Below, in pieces: positions 1-8,832 of a stretch of 64,000 nt of DNA (positions are counted from its first letter, which is position 1; the number at the start of each line of letters is the position of its first letter). The position numbers were made by a program, and so were the translations under genes. The notes below the pieces were generated by a model. That model did not search any database, was not told the origin of the DNA, and saw only the letters and a list, made by a program, of their open reading frames with translations. This DNA is from Pseudomonas viridiflava (GTDB taxonomy: Bacteria; Pseudomonadota; Gammaproteobacteria; Pseudomonadales; Pseudomonadaceae). The DNA is taken from assembly GCF_900589395.1 (NCBI RefSeq), contig NZ_UUIS01000025.1, positions 140,965 through 204,964 on the forward strand. Reading direction: 5' to 3'.

Positions 1-538
1 CAGCGCGGGCACGGGCAACATTGTCGAGAACAACCTGCAGGTGCAGAACGTCAGCGGTTCGGTCACCGGCAGCAATGCAACCTACTTCACCTCCACCACC
101 AATAGGGTGGACTGGGCCTCGCGCAAGGGCTGGTACATGCCACTGGCCACCGCCGCGCCTTATCTGGGCGAACGCATCATTTACCCGGCGCAGAACACGC
201 GGGGCCGGATCATTTTCACCACCGCGGCGGTCAACTCGACCGACCCTTGTGAAAGCACCGGCACCGGTCGCCTGTTCGAACTCGATGCGGCCAGTGGCGC
301 AATGCTCAGTTATCCGGTGCTCGACACCAATGGTGACGAACGCTTGAACGACCTTGACGCACTGGTTGCCGGCAGGGGGTTTGGTGGCGGTATTCCGGTA
401 TTGGCGGCCTACATTGCGGGCAGTGGTGGTATCAATGACAACCGCTACGTGATGGTCGGTACGCAGGTCGAGAGACTGATCGAGCCGCCAGGGCCTGCCA
501 ATACCTATCAACGCATCATGTGGCGACAGATCCAATAA
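1..538 (+). CDS. pilY1: PilY1 C-terminal fragment (type IV pilus tip adhesin), truncated by the window edge
   Basis: The reading frame is open from base 2 and ends in TAA just before pilE, so only the last ~178 residues are visible. The family is a large secreted or pilus-associated protein with a C-terminal beta-propeller that primes pilus assembly and binds surfaces. The fragment contains a DTNGDERLNDLDAL stretch, which looks like an EF-hand-type calcium loop, and ends in IMWRQIQ, a PilY1-like C-terminus. The neighbour 12 bases downstream is pilE, the usual order in the Pseudomonas pilY1-pilY2-pilE cluster. The assignment rests on this context and the C-terminal pattern. No internal start is needed because the gene begins outside the window. 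Confidence 0.8.
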   Translation, partial: SAGTGNIVENNLQVQNVSGSVTGSNATYFTSTTNRVDWASRKGWYMPLATAAPYLGERIIYPAQNTRGRIIFTTAAVNSTDPCESTGTGRLFELDAASGAMLSYPVLDTNGDERLNDLDALVAGRGFGGGIPVLAAYIAGSGGINDNRYVMVGTQVERLIEPPGPANTYQRIMWRQIQ

Positions 539-550
539 TCAGGAGCACGC

Positions 551-952
551 ATGACCAGCAAGAACCGTGGTTTTACCTTGATCGAACTCATGATTGTCGT
601 GGCGATTGTCGGTATTCTGGCCGCCATCGCCTACCCCAGCTACACCGAGTACGTGAAGCGCACGCACCGGGCGGCAATTGCCAGCCTGCTGAGTGAGCAG
701 GCGCAGGTGCTGGAGCGCTGGTATTCGAAAAACGGGGCCTACAACACCCCGGCGCCGGGGCCGTCCATTTCAGGGGGTAACGCTCAGTACGGCATTGTCG
801 CAGTGCTCAATGCCCAGGATTTCAGCCTGGCCGCCACCGGCAGGGGGGTAATGCTGAACGACAAGTGCGGTGTGTTTACCCTGACCAACACCGGCGCTCG
901 CACCAACCCAGGGGCTACCGGCATGACGCCCAGGGAATGCTGGAACCGCTGA
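551..952 (+). CDS. pilE: Type IV minor pilin PilE
   Basis: A 133-residue prepilin-like protein. It has a short basic leader (MTSKNRG) followed by the class III cleavage and methylation motif G/FTLIEL and a hydrophobic helix ([18 protein letters not shown]). PilD should cut after the glycine and methylate Phe. Two cysteines near the C-terminus (DKCGVF and RECWNR) can form the usual disulfide loop. The ATG has a strong AGGAG site 7 bases upstream. It follows pilY1 closely and is probably co-transcribed with it. Minor pilins of this kind join the FimU-PilVWX-PilY1 complex that primes pilus assembly. It is not the major pilin, which lies at 24.9 kb. Confidence 0.9.
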   Translation: MTSKNRGFTLIELMIVVAIVGILAAIAYPSYTEYVKRTHRAAIASLLSEQAQVLERWYSKNGAYNTPAPGPSISGGNAQYGIVAVLNAQDFSLAATGRGVMLNDKCGVFTLTNTGARTNPGATGMTPRECWNR

Positions 953-977
953 TTTTCTGATTCGACCTGAGACCAAG

Positions 978-2075
978 ATGCCCGAGCAACCCATAGTGAT
1001 CATCGGCGGCGGCGTGATCGGCCTGCTGACTGCCTGGAACCTGGCCCGCGAAGGGCAATCTGTCATGCTGCTGGAGCGTACCGAGCTGGGGCGCGAGTCG
1101 TCCTGGGCCGGGGGCGGTATCGTTTCGCCGCTGTACCCGTGGCGCTACAGCGCGGCGGTTACCGCGCTGGCGCATTGGTCGCAGGATTTTTATCCACAGC
1201 TGGGCGAGCGCCTGCATGCGCAGACCGGGCTGGACCCACAAGTGCACACCACCGGCCTGTACTGGCTCGACCTGGACGATGAAGAGCAGGCGCTGGCCTG
1301 GGCGGTGCGTGAGCAGCGGCCGCTGAGCCGGGTCGATGTGTCGGCGGTGCACGACGCAGTGCCGGCGCTGGGCCCTGGCTACACACGGGCCATCTACATG
1401 AGTGACGTGGCCAATGTACGCAACCCGCGGCTGGTCAAATCCCTCAAGGCTGCCTTGCAGGCCATGCCGGGCGTGGAGATTCGCGAGCAGTGCCAGGTCA
1501 CCGGGCTGGTGCACGCACACGGCAAGGTCCTGGGTGTGGCCACGGCCCAAGGGGTTATCCACAGCGAGCGGGTAGTGCTGGCCGCCGGGGCCTGGAGCGG
1601 CGAGTTGCTCAAGCCCTTGGGAGTCGAGTTGCCGGTGGCGCCGGTCAAGGGCCAGATGATCCTGTTCAAGCGCGCGGCGGACTTTTTGCCGAGCATGGTG
1701 CTGGCCAAGGGGCGTTACGCGATTCCGCGCCGTGACGGGCATATTCTGGTGGGCAGCACGCTGGAATACGAAGGCTTCGACAAGACCCCGACCGAGGTGG
1801 CCCAGGCCAGCCTCAGAGCCTCGGCCATCGACCTGCTGCCGGCGCTGGCCGACGCGGACATCGTCGGCCACTGGGCCGGACTGCGGCCGGGTTCGCCAGA
1901 GGGCATTCCGTTTATCGGCGAGCTGCCGGGGTTTGCCGGGCTGTGGCTCAACTGCGGGCATTTCCGCAACGGCCTGGTGCTGGCGCCGGCGTCGTGCCAG
2001 TTGCTGAGCGATCTATTGCTGGGGCGTGAGCCGATCATCGACCCGGCCCCGTACGCGCCGGCCGGCCGCGTATAG
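978..2075 (+). CDS. thiO: Glycine oxidase ThiO (FAD-dependent)
   Basis: A 365-residue protein of the DadA/ThiO family of flavin amine oxidases. The N-terminal Rossmann motif is IIGGGVIGLL at residues 7-16, followed by the acidic end of the second strand (LLERTELGRESS). The C-terminal FAD-contact region includes GLRPGSPEGIPFIGELP and a GHFRNGLVLAPAS stretch, both typical of ThiO. The enzyme oxidises glycine to iminoglyoxylate, which feeds thiazole synthesis for thiamine. It sits between the pilE and pilR-pilS clusters, as in other pseudomonads, and is probably transcribed with the upstream pilus genes or from its own promoter. Confidence 0.92.
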   Translation: MPEQPIVIIGGGVIGLLTAWNLAREGQSVMLLERTELGRESSWAGGGIVSPLYPWRYSAAVTALAHWSQDFYPQLGERLHAQTGLDPQVHTTGLYWLDLDDEEQALAWAVREQRPLSRVDVSAVHDAVPALGPGYTRAIYMSDVANVRNPRLVKSLKAALQAMPGVEIREQCQVTGLVHAHGKVLGVATAQGVIHSERVVLAAGAWSGELLKPLGVELPVAPVKGQMILFKRAADFLPSMVLAKGRYAIPRRDGHILVGSTLEYEGFDKTPTEVAQASLRASAIDLLPALADADIVGHWAGLRPGSPEGIPFIGELPGFAGLWLNCGHFRNGLVLAPASCQLLSDLLLGREPIIDPAPYAPAGRV

Positions 2076-2093
2076 ACACCAGGCACCGCTCTC

Positions 2094-2297
2094 ATCAAAT
2101 ATAAAATAACTTATTGATTTTATTGGCTATAAAATTCACACCTGTAGGAGCGCGCTTGCCCGCGACCGAGTGCGAAGCGCTCGCAAAATCGGCGAAACGC
2201 CACAAATTTACGACTGCTAACGCAGCCGGTCGCGGGCAAGCGCGCTCCTACAGCGGTGAATTTAATCTCAAATAAAATCAGTAAGTTATTTTTTGAT
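2094..2297. repeat. REPIN with extended inverted flanks (MITE-like palindrome, about 204 bp)
   Basis: The core (2142-2253) is an inverted pair of the REP sequence GTAGGAGCGCGCTTGCCCGC around a spacer. The flanks outside it are also inverted: AAAATAACTTATTGATTTTA on the left matches the reverse complement of the right flank with one difference in 22 bases, and the match runs on to ATCAAA/TTTGAT at the two ends. The whole block lies between the convergent ends of thiO and pilR. The core recurs at 5595, 29152, 34379 and 49331, with partial copies at 27346 and 32231. Confidence 0.85.
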
Positions 2298-2331
2298 GAG
2301 GACGCAGTGCCCTTGAGCGAGCCGATTGGCA

Positions 2332-3672
2332 TCAATCCAGCCCCAGCTTCTTGAGCCGATAGCGCATCGAGCGGAATGACAGGCTCAGGCGCTGGGCGGC
2401 GGCGGTGCGGTTCCAGCGGGTTTCTTCCAGGGCCTGCAGGATCAGCTTGCGCTCGATGCTCTCCAGGTAGTCTTCCAGGTTGTCGATGCTTGCCAGGCTG
2501 TGCGCGTCGCCTTCGTGTACGCTGGCGCTGTCGGCCAGGCGCAGGTCGGTGGCCAGAATCTGGTCGTTCTCGCACAGGGTATAGGCCCGTTCGAGCATGT
2601 TCTCCAGTTCGCGCACATTGCCCGGAAAACGGTAGTTCTTCAGGGTTTCCTGCGCCTGCGGGTGCAGCCTGGCCAGTGGCTGGCTGTAGTGGCTGGCCAG
2701 GCGCTGCAAGACGCTGGTGGCCAGGGTCTCGATGTCTTCACGGCGCTCGCGCAGGGGCGGGACACGCAGTTCGATGACATTGAGCCGGTAGTACAGATCC
2801 TGGCGAAAGCGGCCGGCGCCCACTTCAAGGTTCAGGTCCTTGTGGGTCGCGCACAGGATGCGCACGTCCACCACCTGTTCCTGCTGGCCGCCGATGCTGC
2901 GCACGGATTTTTCCTGGATGGCACGCAGCAGCTTGACCTGCATGCCCAGCGGCAGGTCGGCCACTTCATCGAGAAACAGCGTGCCGCCATTGGCGGCCTG
3001 GAACAGGCCGGGCTTGTCTTCATGGGCGCCGGTAAAGCTGCCTTTGCGATGGCCGAAGAATTCGCTCTCCATCAACTCCGATGGAATCGCGCCACAGTTG
3101 ACCGGCACGAACGGCTTGTCGATGCGCGGGCCCTGCTCATGGATCAGCCGCGCCACCAGTTCCTTGCCGCTGCCTGATTCGCCGCTGATGTAGATCGGCG
3201 CCTGGCTGCGCGCCAGCTTGTCGATCTGCTTGCGCAGGGCGCGCATGGGCGGCGAGTCGCCCAGCAGACGGCTGTCGATGCTGCGCTCCGGCGGCGCGCT
3301 GCCCGGCAGGCGCAGGGCGGCGCTGACCAGTTCGCGCAGACGCGTCAGGTCCACCGGTTTGGTCAGAAAGTCGAACGCCCCGGCCTTGAGCGCGCCGATG
3401 GCCAGGTCGACATTGCCGTGGGCGGTAATCATCGCCACCGGCACTTGCGGGTAGTGCTGCTGGATATGCTGCACCAGTTCCAGGCCGTTGCCGTCGGGCA
3501 GGCGCATGTCGGTCAGGCACAGGTCGAACGGCTCGCGCTTGAGCCAGTCCCGGGCCTCGTTGACGCAGCGGGCGCTGCGGGTGTCGAGTTTCATCCGGCC
3601 CAGGGTGATTTCCAGCAGTTCGCCAATGGCCGGCTCATCGTCAACGATCAGGATCTTTTGCCGTGGGGTCAT
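2332..3672 (-). CDS. pilR: Type IV pilus response regulator PilR (NtrC family)
   Basis: A 446-residue sigma-54 activator. The receiver domain has the acidic pocket VDDE at 10-13 and the phospho-acceptor Asp55 (LCLTDMRLPDG). The AAA+ domain has Walker A GESGSGKE at 164-171 and the sigma-54 contact loop GSFTGA at 211-216. The C-terminal Fis-type helix-turn-helix ends in RTAAAQRLSLSFRSMRYRL. The ATG at 3672 was chosen over an in-frame start 45 bases upstream because it starts right at the receiver domain and lies 2 bases after the pilS stop. Phosphorylated PilR activates pilA. The likely target promoter is at 24.84 kb in this window. Confidence 0.95.
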   Translation of the reverse strand: MTPRQKILIVDDEPAIGELLEITLGRMKLDTRSARCVNEARDWLKREPFDLCLTDMRLPDGNGLELVQHIQQHYPQVPVAMITAHGNVDLAIGALKAGAFDFLTKPVDLTRLRELVSAALRLPGSAPPERSIDSRLLGDSPPMRALRKQIDKLARSQAPIYISGESGSGKELVARLIHEQGPRIDKPFVPVNCGAIPSELMESEFFGHRKGSFTGAHEDKPGLFQAANGGTLFLDEVADLPLGMQVKLLRAIQEKSVRSIGGQQEQVVDVRILCATHKDLNLEVGAGRFRQDLYYRLNVIELRVPPLRERREDIETLATSVLQRLASHYSQPLARLHPQAQETLKNYRFPGNVRELENMLERAYTLCENDQILATDLRLADSASVHEGDAHSLASIDNLEDYLESIERKLILQALEETRWNRTAAAQRLSLSFRSMRYRLKKLGLD

Positions 3673-3674
3673 GC

Positions 3675-5267
3675 TCAACTCAACTTGAACGGGTGGGCGA
3701 AGGTAATGCGCAGGCAACTGCCGCCAACCGGGCGCATGGAATAATCCAGGTGCGCCTGGTTGCTTTCACACAGCTCGCGCGACAGATACAGGCCAAGCCC
3801 GGTGCCTTTGCTTTGCGTGGTGAAAAAGGGCTCGAAGAGCGTACCGAGGTGCTGTTCGGCCACGCCGTTGCCGTCATCCAGCACTTCCAGGGTCGGCAAG
3901 TCACTGACCGGATGATGGTACAGGCGCAGCCAGACTTGCGATTGCTCATGCACCTGGCCGCTGTGACGCAAGCCGTTGTGCACCAGGTTGCTGAGGATCT
4001 GTTGCAGGTGCTCGGGGTCCATGCGTGTGGTCAGCAGGCCGGTACCGATGTCGGTGTGCAACTGTTGATGAGGCGCGGCGCTGGTGCGCCATTGGGCAAC
4101 GAAGTCCGTCAGCCAACTGGCCAGGTCCAGCAGCTGGACTTCGGTTTCGCGCCGGCGCGACAGTTGCAGGACGTTTTCGATGACCACGTTGATGCGCCGT
4201 GACTGGTCATGAATGATCTGCCCCAGGCGGCGGTCGGCGTTGCTCAATTCTTCTGATTCGTTGAGCAATTGCACCGCATGACTGACCGCGCCCAGCGGGT
4301 TGCGTATCTCGTGGGCAATGCCGGCGGTCAGGCGTCCCAGCGCTGCCAGCTTGAGTTGCTGGGCCTGATGGGCGATTTGCGAGAGGTCTTCGAGAAACAC
4401 CAGCGTCTGGCGCTGATCGCTGCGGTTGAGGGTGGCGAAGCTGGCCTGGAGTACGGGGCCGCCTGGCGAGTTCTTGAAGCTGCCCGGTATCCGGATCGGA
4501 TTCATGCGCCAATGCTGCAGGCGCTCGACGAGGGGCGGACAATAGTGGTCGATCACCCGGCCCACCAGGTGTTCATGACCCAGCAGGGTCAGGGCGCTCT
4601 GGTTGGCCAGCAGCACCTGGCGGCTGGCGTCGAGCACCACGATGCCGGTGCGCATGCGTTGCAGGATCAGGCCGTTGAGTTCTTCGAGGTTGTCCACATC
4701 GGCGGCGCGCTGTTGCGCCAGCCCCTCGCTGACTTGCAGGCGTGCGGTCAGGGCCTGCATCAGCAGGGCAGCGGCAAAGCACAGCGCGCCCAGGCTGCCG
4801 GCCTGGACATAATCATTGGAGGTCTTGCTGTTGCTCAGGCTCAGGTAGAACGTCAGGTAGATGATGCCGATCGCTGACAGTGCGGCAATCAGCAGGCCGA
4901 TACGCCCGCGCAGCAGAATGTTGCTGATCGCGACCGAAGCGATCAGCAGGTTGCCAATGCTGCTGGCCGGCCCGCCACCGGCATAGAACATCCCCGAGAG
5001 CAGCACCACGTCGCTCAGCGCCAGGCTGAACATCTGCGCCTTGTGGCGCGGGCGCTCCAGCAGCACGATCACCAGGATGTTGAACACCAGGTAAATCCAG
5101 CAACCGGCCCGGAACAGGTTCGGGTTGGCCATTTGCAGCAGCTCGGTGTCCAGGTCGGTGGACACCAGCAACACCAGCATGATGCCGATGGTCAGGCGAT
5201 ACAGGTGGTAGAGCCGCAGGATCCGTTGCGCCAGCGGGCTGCCGAGCGAGAGCGTCTCAGTGTTCAC
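3675..5267 (-). CDS. pilS: Type IV pilus sensor histidine kinase PilS
   Basis: A 530-residue kinase. The N-terminal ~190 residues hold about six membrane segments, the form known for PilS, which senses pilin subunit levels in the membrane. A PAS-like region follows, then the H-box GIAHEIRNPLG, an N-box (SNLVHNGLRHSG), and the G-boxes DDGNGV and KGTGLGLYLS. It begins with GTG, inside the last codons of the upstream small gene (11-base overlap), and ends 2 bases before pilR. This suggests translational coupling of the three genes. It phosphorylates PilR. Confidence 0.94.
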   Translation of the reverse strand: MNTETLSLGSPLAQRILRLYHLYRLTIGIMLVLLVSTDLDTELLQMANPNLFRAGCWIYLVFNILVIVLLERPRHKAQMFSLALSDVVLLSGMFYAGGGPASSIGNLLIASVAISNILLRGRIGLLIAALSAIGIIYLTFYLSLSNSKTSNDYVQAGSLGALCFAAALLMQALTARLQVSEGLAQQRAADVDNLEELNGLILQRMRTGIVVLDASRQVLLANQSALTLLGHEHLVGRVIDHYCPPLVERLQHWRMNPIRIPGSFKNSPGGPVLQASFATLNRSDQRQTLVFLEDLSQIAHQAQQLKLAALGRLTAGIAHEIRNPLGAVSHAVQLLNESEELSNADRRLGQIIHDQSRRINVVIENVLQLSRRRETEVQLLDLASWLTDFVAQWRTSAAPHQQLHTDIGTGLLTTRMDPEHLQQILSNLVHNGLRHSGQVHEQSQVWLRLYHHPVSDLPTLEVLDDGNGVAEQHLGTLFEPFFTTQSKGTGLGLYLSRELCESNQAHLDYSMRPVGGSCLRITFAHPFKLS

Positions 5268-5493
5268 GCGAGGCAGGGCCCTGGAGCCTGTGTGCCTCGC
5301 TGCAAAACCATTGCTGTTCCTGGCTCAATGCACGGTCGCGAGGAAGGTGAACGCCACAATGGGCACAACGCACCATGGGCGCTGCAACCGGCTCGGCCGG
5401 GGGCGCAGGCTTGCGCTGTGGTGGGTTGAGCAGGCGCTTGATGAACCAGATGGCCGCCGCAATCAGGACGACCCACAGAAGGAGGCGAATCAT
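5257..5493 (-). CDS. Small membrane protein with a zinc-ribbon-like CxxC motif (PP0621 family)
   Basis: A 78-residue protein with one N-terminal membrane helix (LLLWVVLIAAAIWFI), a proline-rich linker and a C-terminal segment CAHCGVHLPRDRAL...WFCSEAH. The CxxC and the later Cys/His are arranged like a small zinc site. The family is known from Pseudomonas (PP0621 family) but has no defined function. An AAGGAGG-like site precedes the ATG. It overlaps the start of pilS by 11 bases, so it is probably the first gene of the pilS-pilR operon. A role in pilus signalling is possible but not shown. Confidence 0.85.
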   Translation of the reverse strand: MIRLLLWVVLIAAAIWFIKRLLNPPQRKPAPPAEPVAAPMVRCAHCGVHLPRDRALSQEQQWFCSEAHRLQGPASREH

Positions 5494-5594
5494 GGTTTAC
5501 CGCTTGAAAATGGAAGATGCGGGCATTGTAGTAGGAAAGGCCGGGCAGCGCTGCGCTTTGACGGCGCTCCAAGGTGGCATGCCAAGGCGCAGCG

Positions 5595-5707
5595 CTGTAG
5601 GAGCGCGCTTGCCCGCGACCGGCTGCGCAGCAGTCGTAAAATTTCAGCATTTCGCAGATTTTTACGAGCGCTGCGCACTCGGTCGCGGGCAGAGCGCGCT
5701 CCTACAG
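5595..5707. repeat. REPIN (inverted GTAGGAGCGCGC pair)
   Basis: A palindromic pair beginning CTGTAGGAGCGCGCTTGCCC and ending with its complement, with a spacer containing CAGTCGTAAAATTTC and TTTTTACGAGCGCTGCG. The right flank (GGTGAGTTTGAT...AATAAATCAGTAGG) resembles the right flank of the 2094-2297 element. The left flank does not. It lies in the gap between the small membrane gene and bamD. Confidence 0.85.
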
Positions 5708-5810
5708 CGGTGAGTTTGATATGCAATAAATCAGTAGGTTTTTTGAAGATAGGCGGCTTGTCGGCGACAGCGGCGGTACAGACGTAACATCGCGGCAATG
5801 ATGCAGATAA

Positions 5811-5836
5811 AAAAAGAGGCCCGCAGGCCTCTTTTT
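5811..5836 (-). terminator. Rho-independent terminator of bamD
   Basis: An 11-bp perfect stem (AAAAAGAGGCC / GGCCTCTTTTT) with a 4-base loop. On the minus strand it is followed by a run of T. It lies 15 bases after the bamD stop. Confidence 0.88.
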
Positions 5837-5851
5837 CAACAGCGTGCAGCC

Positions 5852-6874
5852 TTAGTCGAACAGGCCGAACGTGGCGTAGCTGAACCACGAGCGGCTTTTC
5901 TTGCCGGCCGCTTTGTCGGCTTCTTCGGCCTGCTCGTCGAGCTCGTCCTGGTTTTCCGGCAGCAGCTCTTTGGGAATGGCCGACTTGGCGTCCTGGTACT
6001 GACGCACGATGTCCTGGTTGGCGCGGGTTTCGCCCGGTGGCAGCGGGGCGCTGCTGCCGATCATGCCCAGCGTTGCCTTGGACAGCCACGAGCGGTTGTC
6101 GGCCTCGGGCTCACGCGGGGTGAACTGGCCATCTTCCAGTTGCGGGTGGTTTGGGTAGTTGGTCTTGAGCACTTCCAGGCTGGTGGCGGCCAGGTCGTCC
6201 AGGTGCAGGCGCTGGTAGGACTCGACCATCACCGCCAGGCCGTCACCGACCGAAGGGGTTTCCTGGAAGTTTTCCACCACATAACGGCCACGGTTGGCCG
6301 CTGCGACATAGGCCTGACGGGTCAGGTAATAGTCGGCCACGTGAATTTCGTAGGACGCCAGCAGGTTGCGCAGGTAGATCATGCGCTGCTTGGCATCAGG
6401 CGAATAACGGCTGTTGGGGTAGCGGCTGGTCAACTGGGCGAACTCGTTGAACGAGTCACGCGCCGCGCCGGGGTCGCGCTTGGTCTGGTCCAGCGGCAGG
6501 AAGCGCGCCAGCAGGCCCACGTCCTGGTCGAAGGAGGTCAGGCCGCGCATGTAGTAGGCGTAGTCGACGTTGGGGTGCTCAGGGTGCAGGCGGATGAAAC
6601 GCTCGGCTGCCGATTTGGCCGCCTCCGGTTCACCGTTCTTGTAGTTCGCATAGATCAGCTCGAGCTGGGCCTGGTCGGCGTAGCGGCCGAACGGGTAACG
6701 CGATTCCAGCGCCTTGAGCTTCTCGGTGGCGCTGTTATAGCTGTTGTTCCCCAGGTCGTTCTGCGCCTGCTGGTACAGCTCGACTTCGCTGAGGTTCTCG
6801 TCAATGACTTCCTTCGACGAGCAGGCCGCAGTGGTTGCGAGGATGGCGATCAGCAGCAGGTGTTTCACTTGCAT
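5852..6874 (-). CDS. bamD: Outer membrane assembly lipoprotein BamD (ComL)
   Basis: A 340-residue lipoprotein. The start at 6874 gives a short signal peptide ending in a lipobox (ATTAAC, Cys18). The earlier in-frame ATG would add 28 unlikely residues. The body is made of TPR-like helices ([55 protein letters not shown]), the BamD fold. It is an essential part of the BAM complex that inserts beta-barrel proteins in the outer membrane. The protein is ~80 residues longer than E. coli BamD because of a C-terminal charged tail ([20 protein letters not shown]). Divergent from rluD, as is usual in Gammaproteobacteria. Confidence 0.95.
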   Translation of the reverse strand: MQVKHLLLIAILATTAACSSKEVIDENLSEVELYQQAQNDLGNNSYNSATEKLKALESRYPFGRYADQAQLELIYANYKNGEPEAAKSAAERFIRLHPEHPNVDYAYYMRGLTSFDQDVGLLARFLPLDQTKRDPGAARDSFNEFAQLTSRYPNSRYSPDAKQRMIYLRNLLASYEIHVADYYLTRQAYVAAANRGRYVVENFQETPSVGDGLAVMVESYQRLHLDDLAATSLEVLKTNYPNHPQLEDGQFTPREPEADNRSWLSKATLGMIGSSAPLPPGETRANQDIVRQYQDAKSAIPKELLPENQDELDEQAEEADKAAGKKSRSWFSYATFGLFD

Positions 6875-7023
6875 GGCGGCTTGCGTCCTATAACGGCCTG
6901 CTGTCTTGGGCGGGGCCGTCCTGTTATGATGAGCGCCCCGCGAAAACTGTCGGGGCAAAAGACGCCGTATTTAACCACAAGCGCGCTGCCGAAACCAAAG
7001 GCTAGCCGCCTTCCAGTCTGGCC

Positions 7024-7986
7024 ATGTCCGAAAATATAGAACTAAGCGCAGAGGTACCGTCCGAATCGGGTGGTCAACGCCTCGATCAAGTCGCCGCCCA
7101 ATTGTTTGCCGAATACTCGCGTTCGCGCCTTGTCACCTGGATCAAGGACGGCCGTCTGACGGTCGACGGCAACGTCTTGCGTCCGCGCGACCTCGTCTAC
7201 GGCGGCTCCATTCTGCAATTGACTGCCGAGCAGGAAGCCCAGGGCGAGTGGATCGCCCAGGACATCGCTCTGGACATCGTCTACGAAGACGATCAGATCC
7301 TGGTCATCAACAAACCCGCCGGGCTGGTGGTCCATCCGGCCGCCGGTCATGCCGACGGCACGCTGCTCAATGCCTTGCTGCACCACGTGCCTGACATCGT
7401 CAACGTGCCGCGTGCCGGCATCGTGCACCGTCTCGACAAGGACACCACCGGTCTGATGGTGGTGGCCAAGACGCTGCAGGCCCAGACCCAACTGGTCAAC
7501 CAGCTGCAGGGTCGTACCGTCAGCCGTATCTACGAGTGCATCGTGATCGGCGTGGTCACCGCCGGCGGCAAGATCGACGCCCCGATCGGTCGCCACGGCC
7601 AGCAGCGCCAGCGCATGGCGGTGATGGACAACGGCAAGCCGGCGGTCAGTCACTACCGGGTGCTCGACCGTTTCCGCTCCCACACCCATGTGCGGGTCAA
7701 GCTGGAAACCGGCCGTACCCACCAGATTCGCGTGCACATGGCGCATATCAACTTCCCGTTGATCGGCGATCCGGCCTACGGTGGACGCTTCCGCATCCCG
7801 CCGGCCGCCAGCCAGACCCTGGTCGAGTCGCTCAAGACCTTCCCGCGTCAGGCGCTGCACGCCCGCTTCCTGGAACTGGATCATCCGGTCACCGGCCAGC
7901 GCATGCGCTGGGAATCGCCATTGCCTGAAGATTTTGTCTGGCTGCTGTCGCTGCTCAAGCAGGACCGCGAGGCGTTCGTCGGGTGA
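7024..7986 (+). CDS. rluD: 23S rRNA pseudouridine synthase RluD
   Basis: A 320-residue enzyme that makes pseudouridines at 1911, 1915 and 1917 in helix 69 of 23S rRNA. It has an N-terminal S4 RNA-binding domain (QRLDQVAAQLFAEYSRSRL) and the catalytic motif HRLDKDTTGLMVVAK, in which the Asp is the nucleophile. The later motif GRTHQIRVHMAHI is also conserved. The ATG at 7024 follows the bamD-rluD divergent promoter region. The stop overlaps the GTG of pgeF by 4 bases (GTGA), so the two are translationally coupled. Confidence 0.95.
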   Translation: MSENIELSAEVPSESGGQRLDQVAAQLFAEYSRSRLVTWIKDGRLTVDGNVLRPRDLVYGGSILQLTAEQEAQGEWIAQDIALDIVYEDDQILVINKPAGLVVHPAAGHADGTLLNALLHHVPDIVNVPRAGIVHRLDKDTTGLMVVAKTLQAQTQLVNQLQGRTVSRIYECIVIGVVTAGGKIDAPIGRHGQQRQRMAVMDNGKPAVSHYRVLDRFRSHTHVRVKLETGRTHQIRVHMAHINFPLIGDPAYGGRFRIPPAASQTLVESLKTFPRQALHARFLELDHPVTGQRMRWESPLPEDFVWLLSLLKQDREAFVG

Positions 7987-8714
7987 CAATCGACTGGCTG
8001 ACGCCCGAGTGGCCGGCGCCGGCCTCCGTACAGGCCTGCGTCACCACGCGGGCTGGCGGCGCCAGCCTGGCACCGTTCGACAGCTTCAACCTGGGCGATC
8101 ACGTCCAGGACGACCCCGCGGCCGTGGCCAGCAATCGCTTGCACCTGACCTCGCACCTGAATGTACGGCCAGCCTGGCTGCGCCAGGTGCATGGCGTGGC
8201 AGTGGCGCACGCTGATCCGGCCCGGGTCGACGAGGCCGATGCCAGCTGGAGCGACACTCCGGGGGTCGCCTGCACCATCATGACTGCCGATTGCCTGCCG
8301 GCCCTGTTCTGCAACCGTGCCGGTACCCGCGTGGCCGCTGCGCATGCCGGCTGGCGCGGCCTGGCCGCCGGTGTCCTGGAAGCCACGGCCGACAGCCTGC
8401 AGAGTGCGCGGGACGATGTCCTGGTGTGGCTGGGGCCGGCCATCGGCCAGCCGTCCTTCGAAGTGGGTGACGAAGTGCGTGAAGCCTTCCTGTCGACCCA
8501 CCCTGAAACAGCCGCTGCTTTCGTACCCAGCATCAATGCCGGGCGCTGCATGGCCGATCTCTACGCCCTGGCGCGCTTGCGCCTGGCCGCGCACGGCATC
8601 CAGGCTGTTTACGGCGGCGGTTTCGATACCTTTACCGACGAACGGTTCTTTTCCTATCGCCGTGCCGCGCGCACCGGCCGCTTCGCTTCCTTGATCTGGA
8701 TCAGCCCGGCCTGA
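7983..8714 (+). CDS. pgeF: Peptidoglycan editing factor PgeF (YfiH, laccase-domain family)
   Basis: A 243-residue member of the Cu-oxidase_4/YfiH family, once called polyphenol oxidase. PgeF is known to act in the cytoplasm on UDP-MurNAc-L-Ser, which keeps L-Ser out of peptidoglycan. Key family positions are visible: RQVHG, the Cys in TADCLPALF, and AAHAGWRGLAAGV, which supply the His/Cys metal site. It starts with GTG, overlapping the rluD stop by 4 bases. The rluD-pgeF-clpB order is widespread in this group. Confidence 0.92.
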   Translation: MTIDWLTPEWPAPASVQACVTTRAGGASLAPFDSFNLGDHVQDDPAAVASNRLHLTSHLNVRPAWLRQVHGVAVAHADPARVDEADASWSDTPGVACTIMTADCLPALFCNRAGTRVAAAHAGWRGLAAGVLEATADSLQSARDDVLVWLGPAIGQPSFEVGDEVREAFLSTHPETAAAFVPSINAGRCMADLYALARLRLAAHGIQAVYGGGFDTFTDERFFSYRRAARTGRFASLIWISPA

Positions 8715-8734
8715 CCTGTATCAACGGTCTGTCA

Positions 8735-8762
8735 CTTGAAACCCTCAGAATTGTCCGCATCT
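8735..8762 (+). promoter_or_regulatory. Sigma-32 (heat-shock) promoter of clpB
   Basis: CTTGAA (8735-8740), a 14-base spacer, then CCGCATCT (8755-8762). This fits the sigma-32 consensus CTTGAA-N(11-16)-CCCCATNT with one mismatch. It lies about 70 bases before the clpB ATG, in the gap after pgeF. Confidence 0.8.
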
Positions 8763-8832
8763 AACGGGTATCCAGCAGGTTTTCTTTATAGGTGTGTTCA
8801 TTGCTCCGGCCTGCTCAAAAGGAAGGTGACTA

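Noticed and set aside
5798..7039. 413-residue frame antisense to bamD
   Set aside because: Shadow of bamD; includes the terminator and the rluD promoter region.
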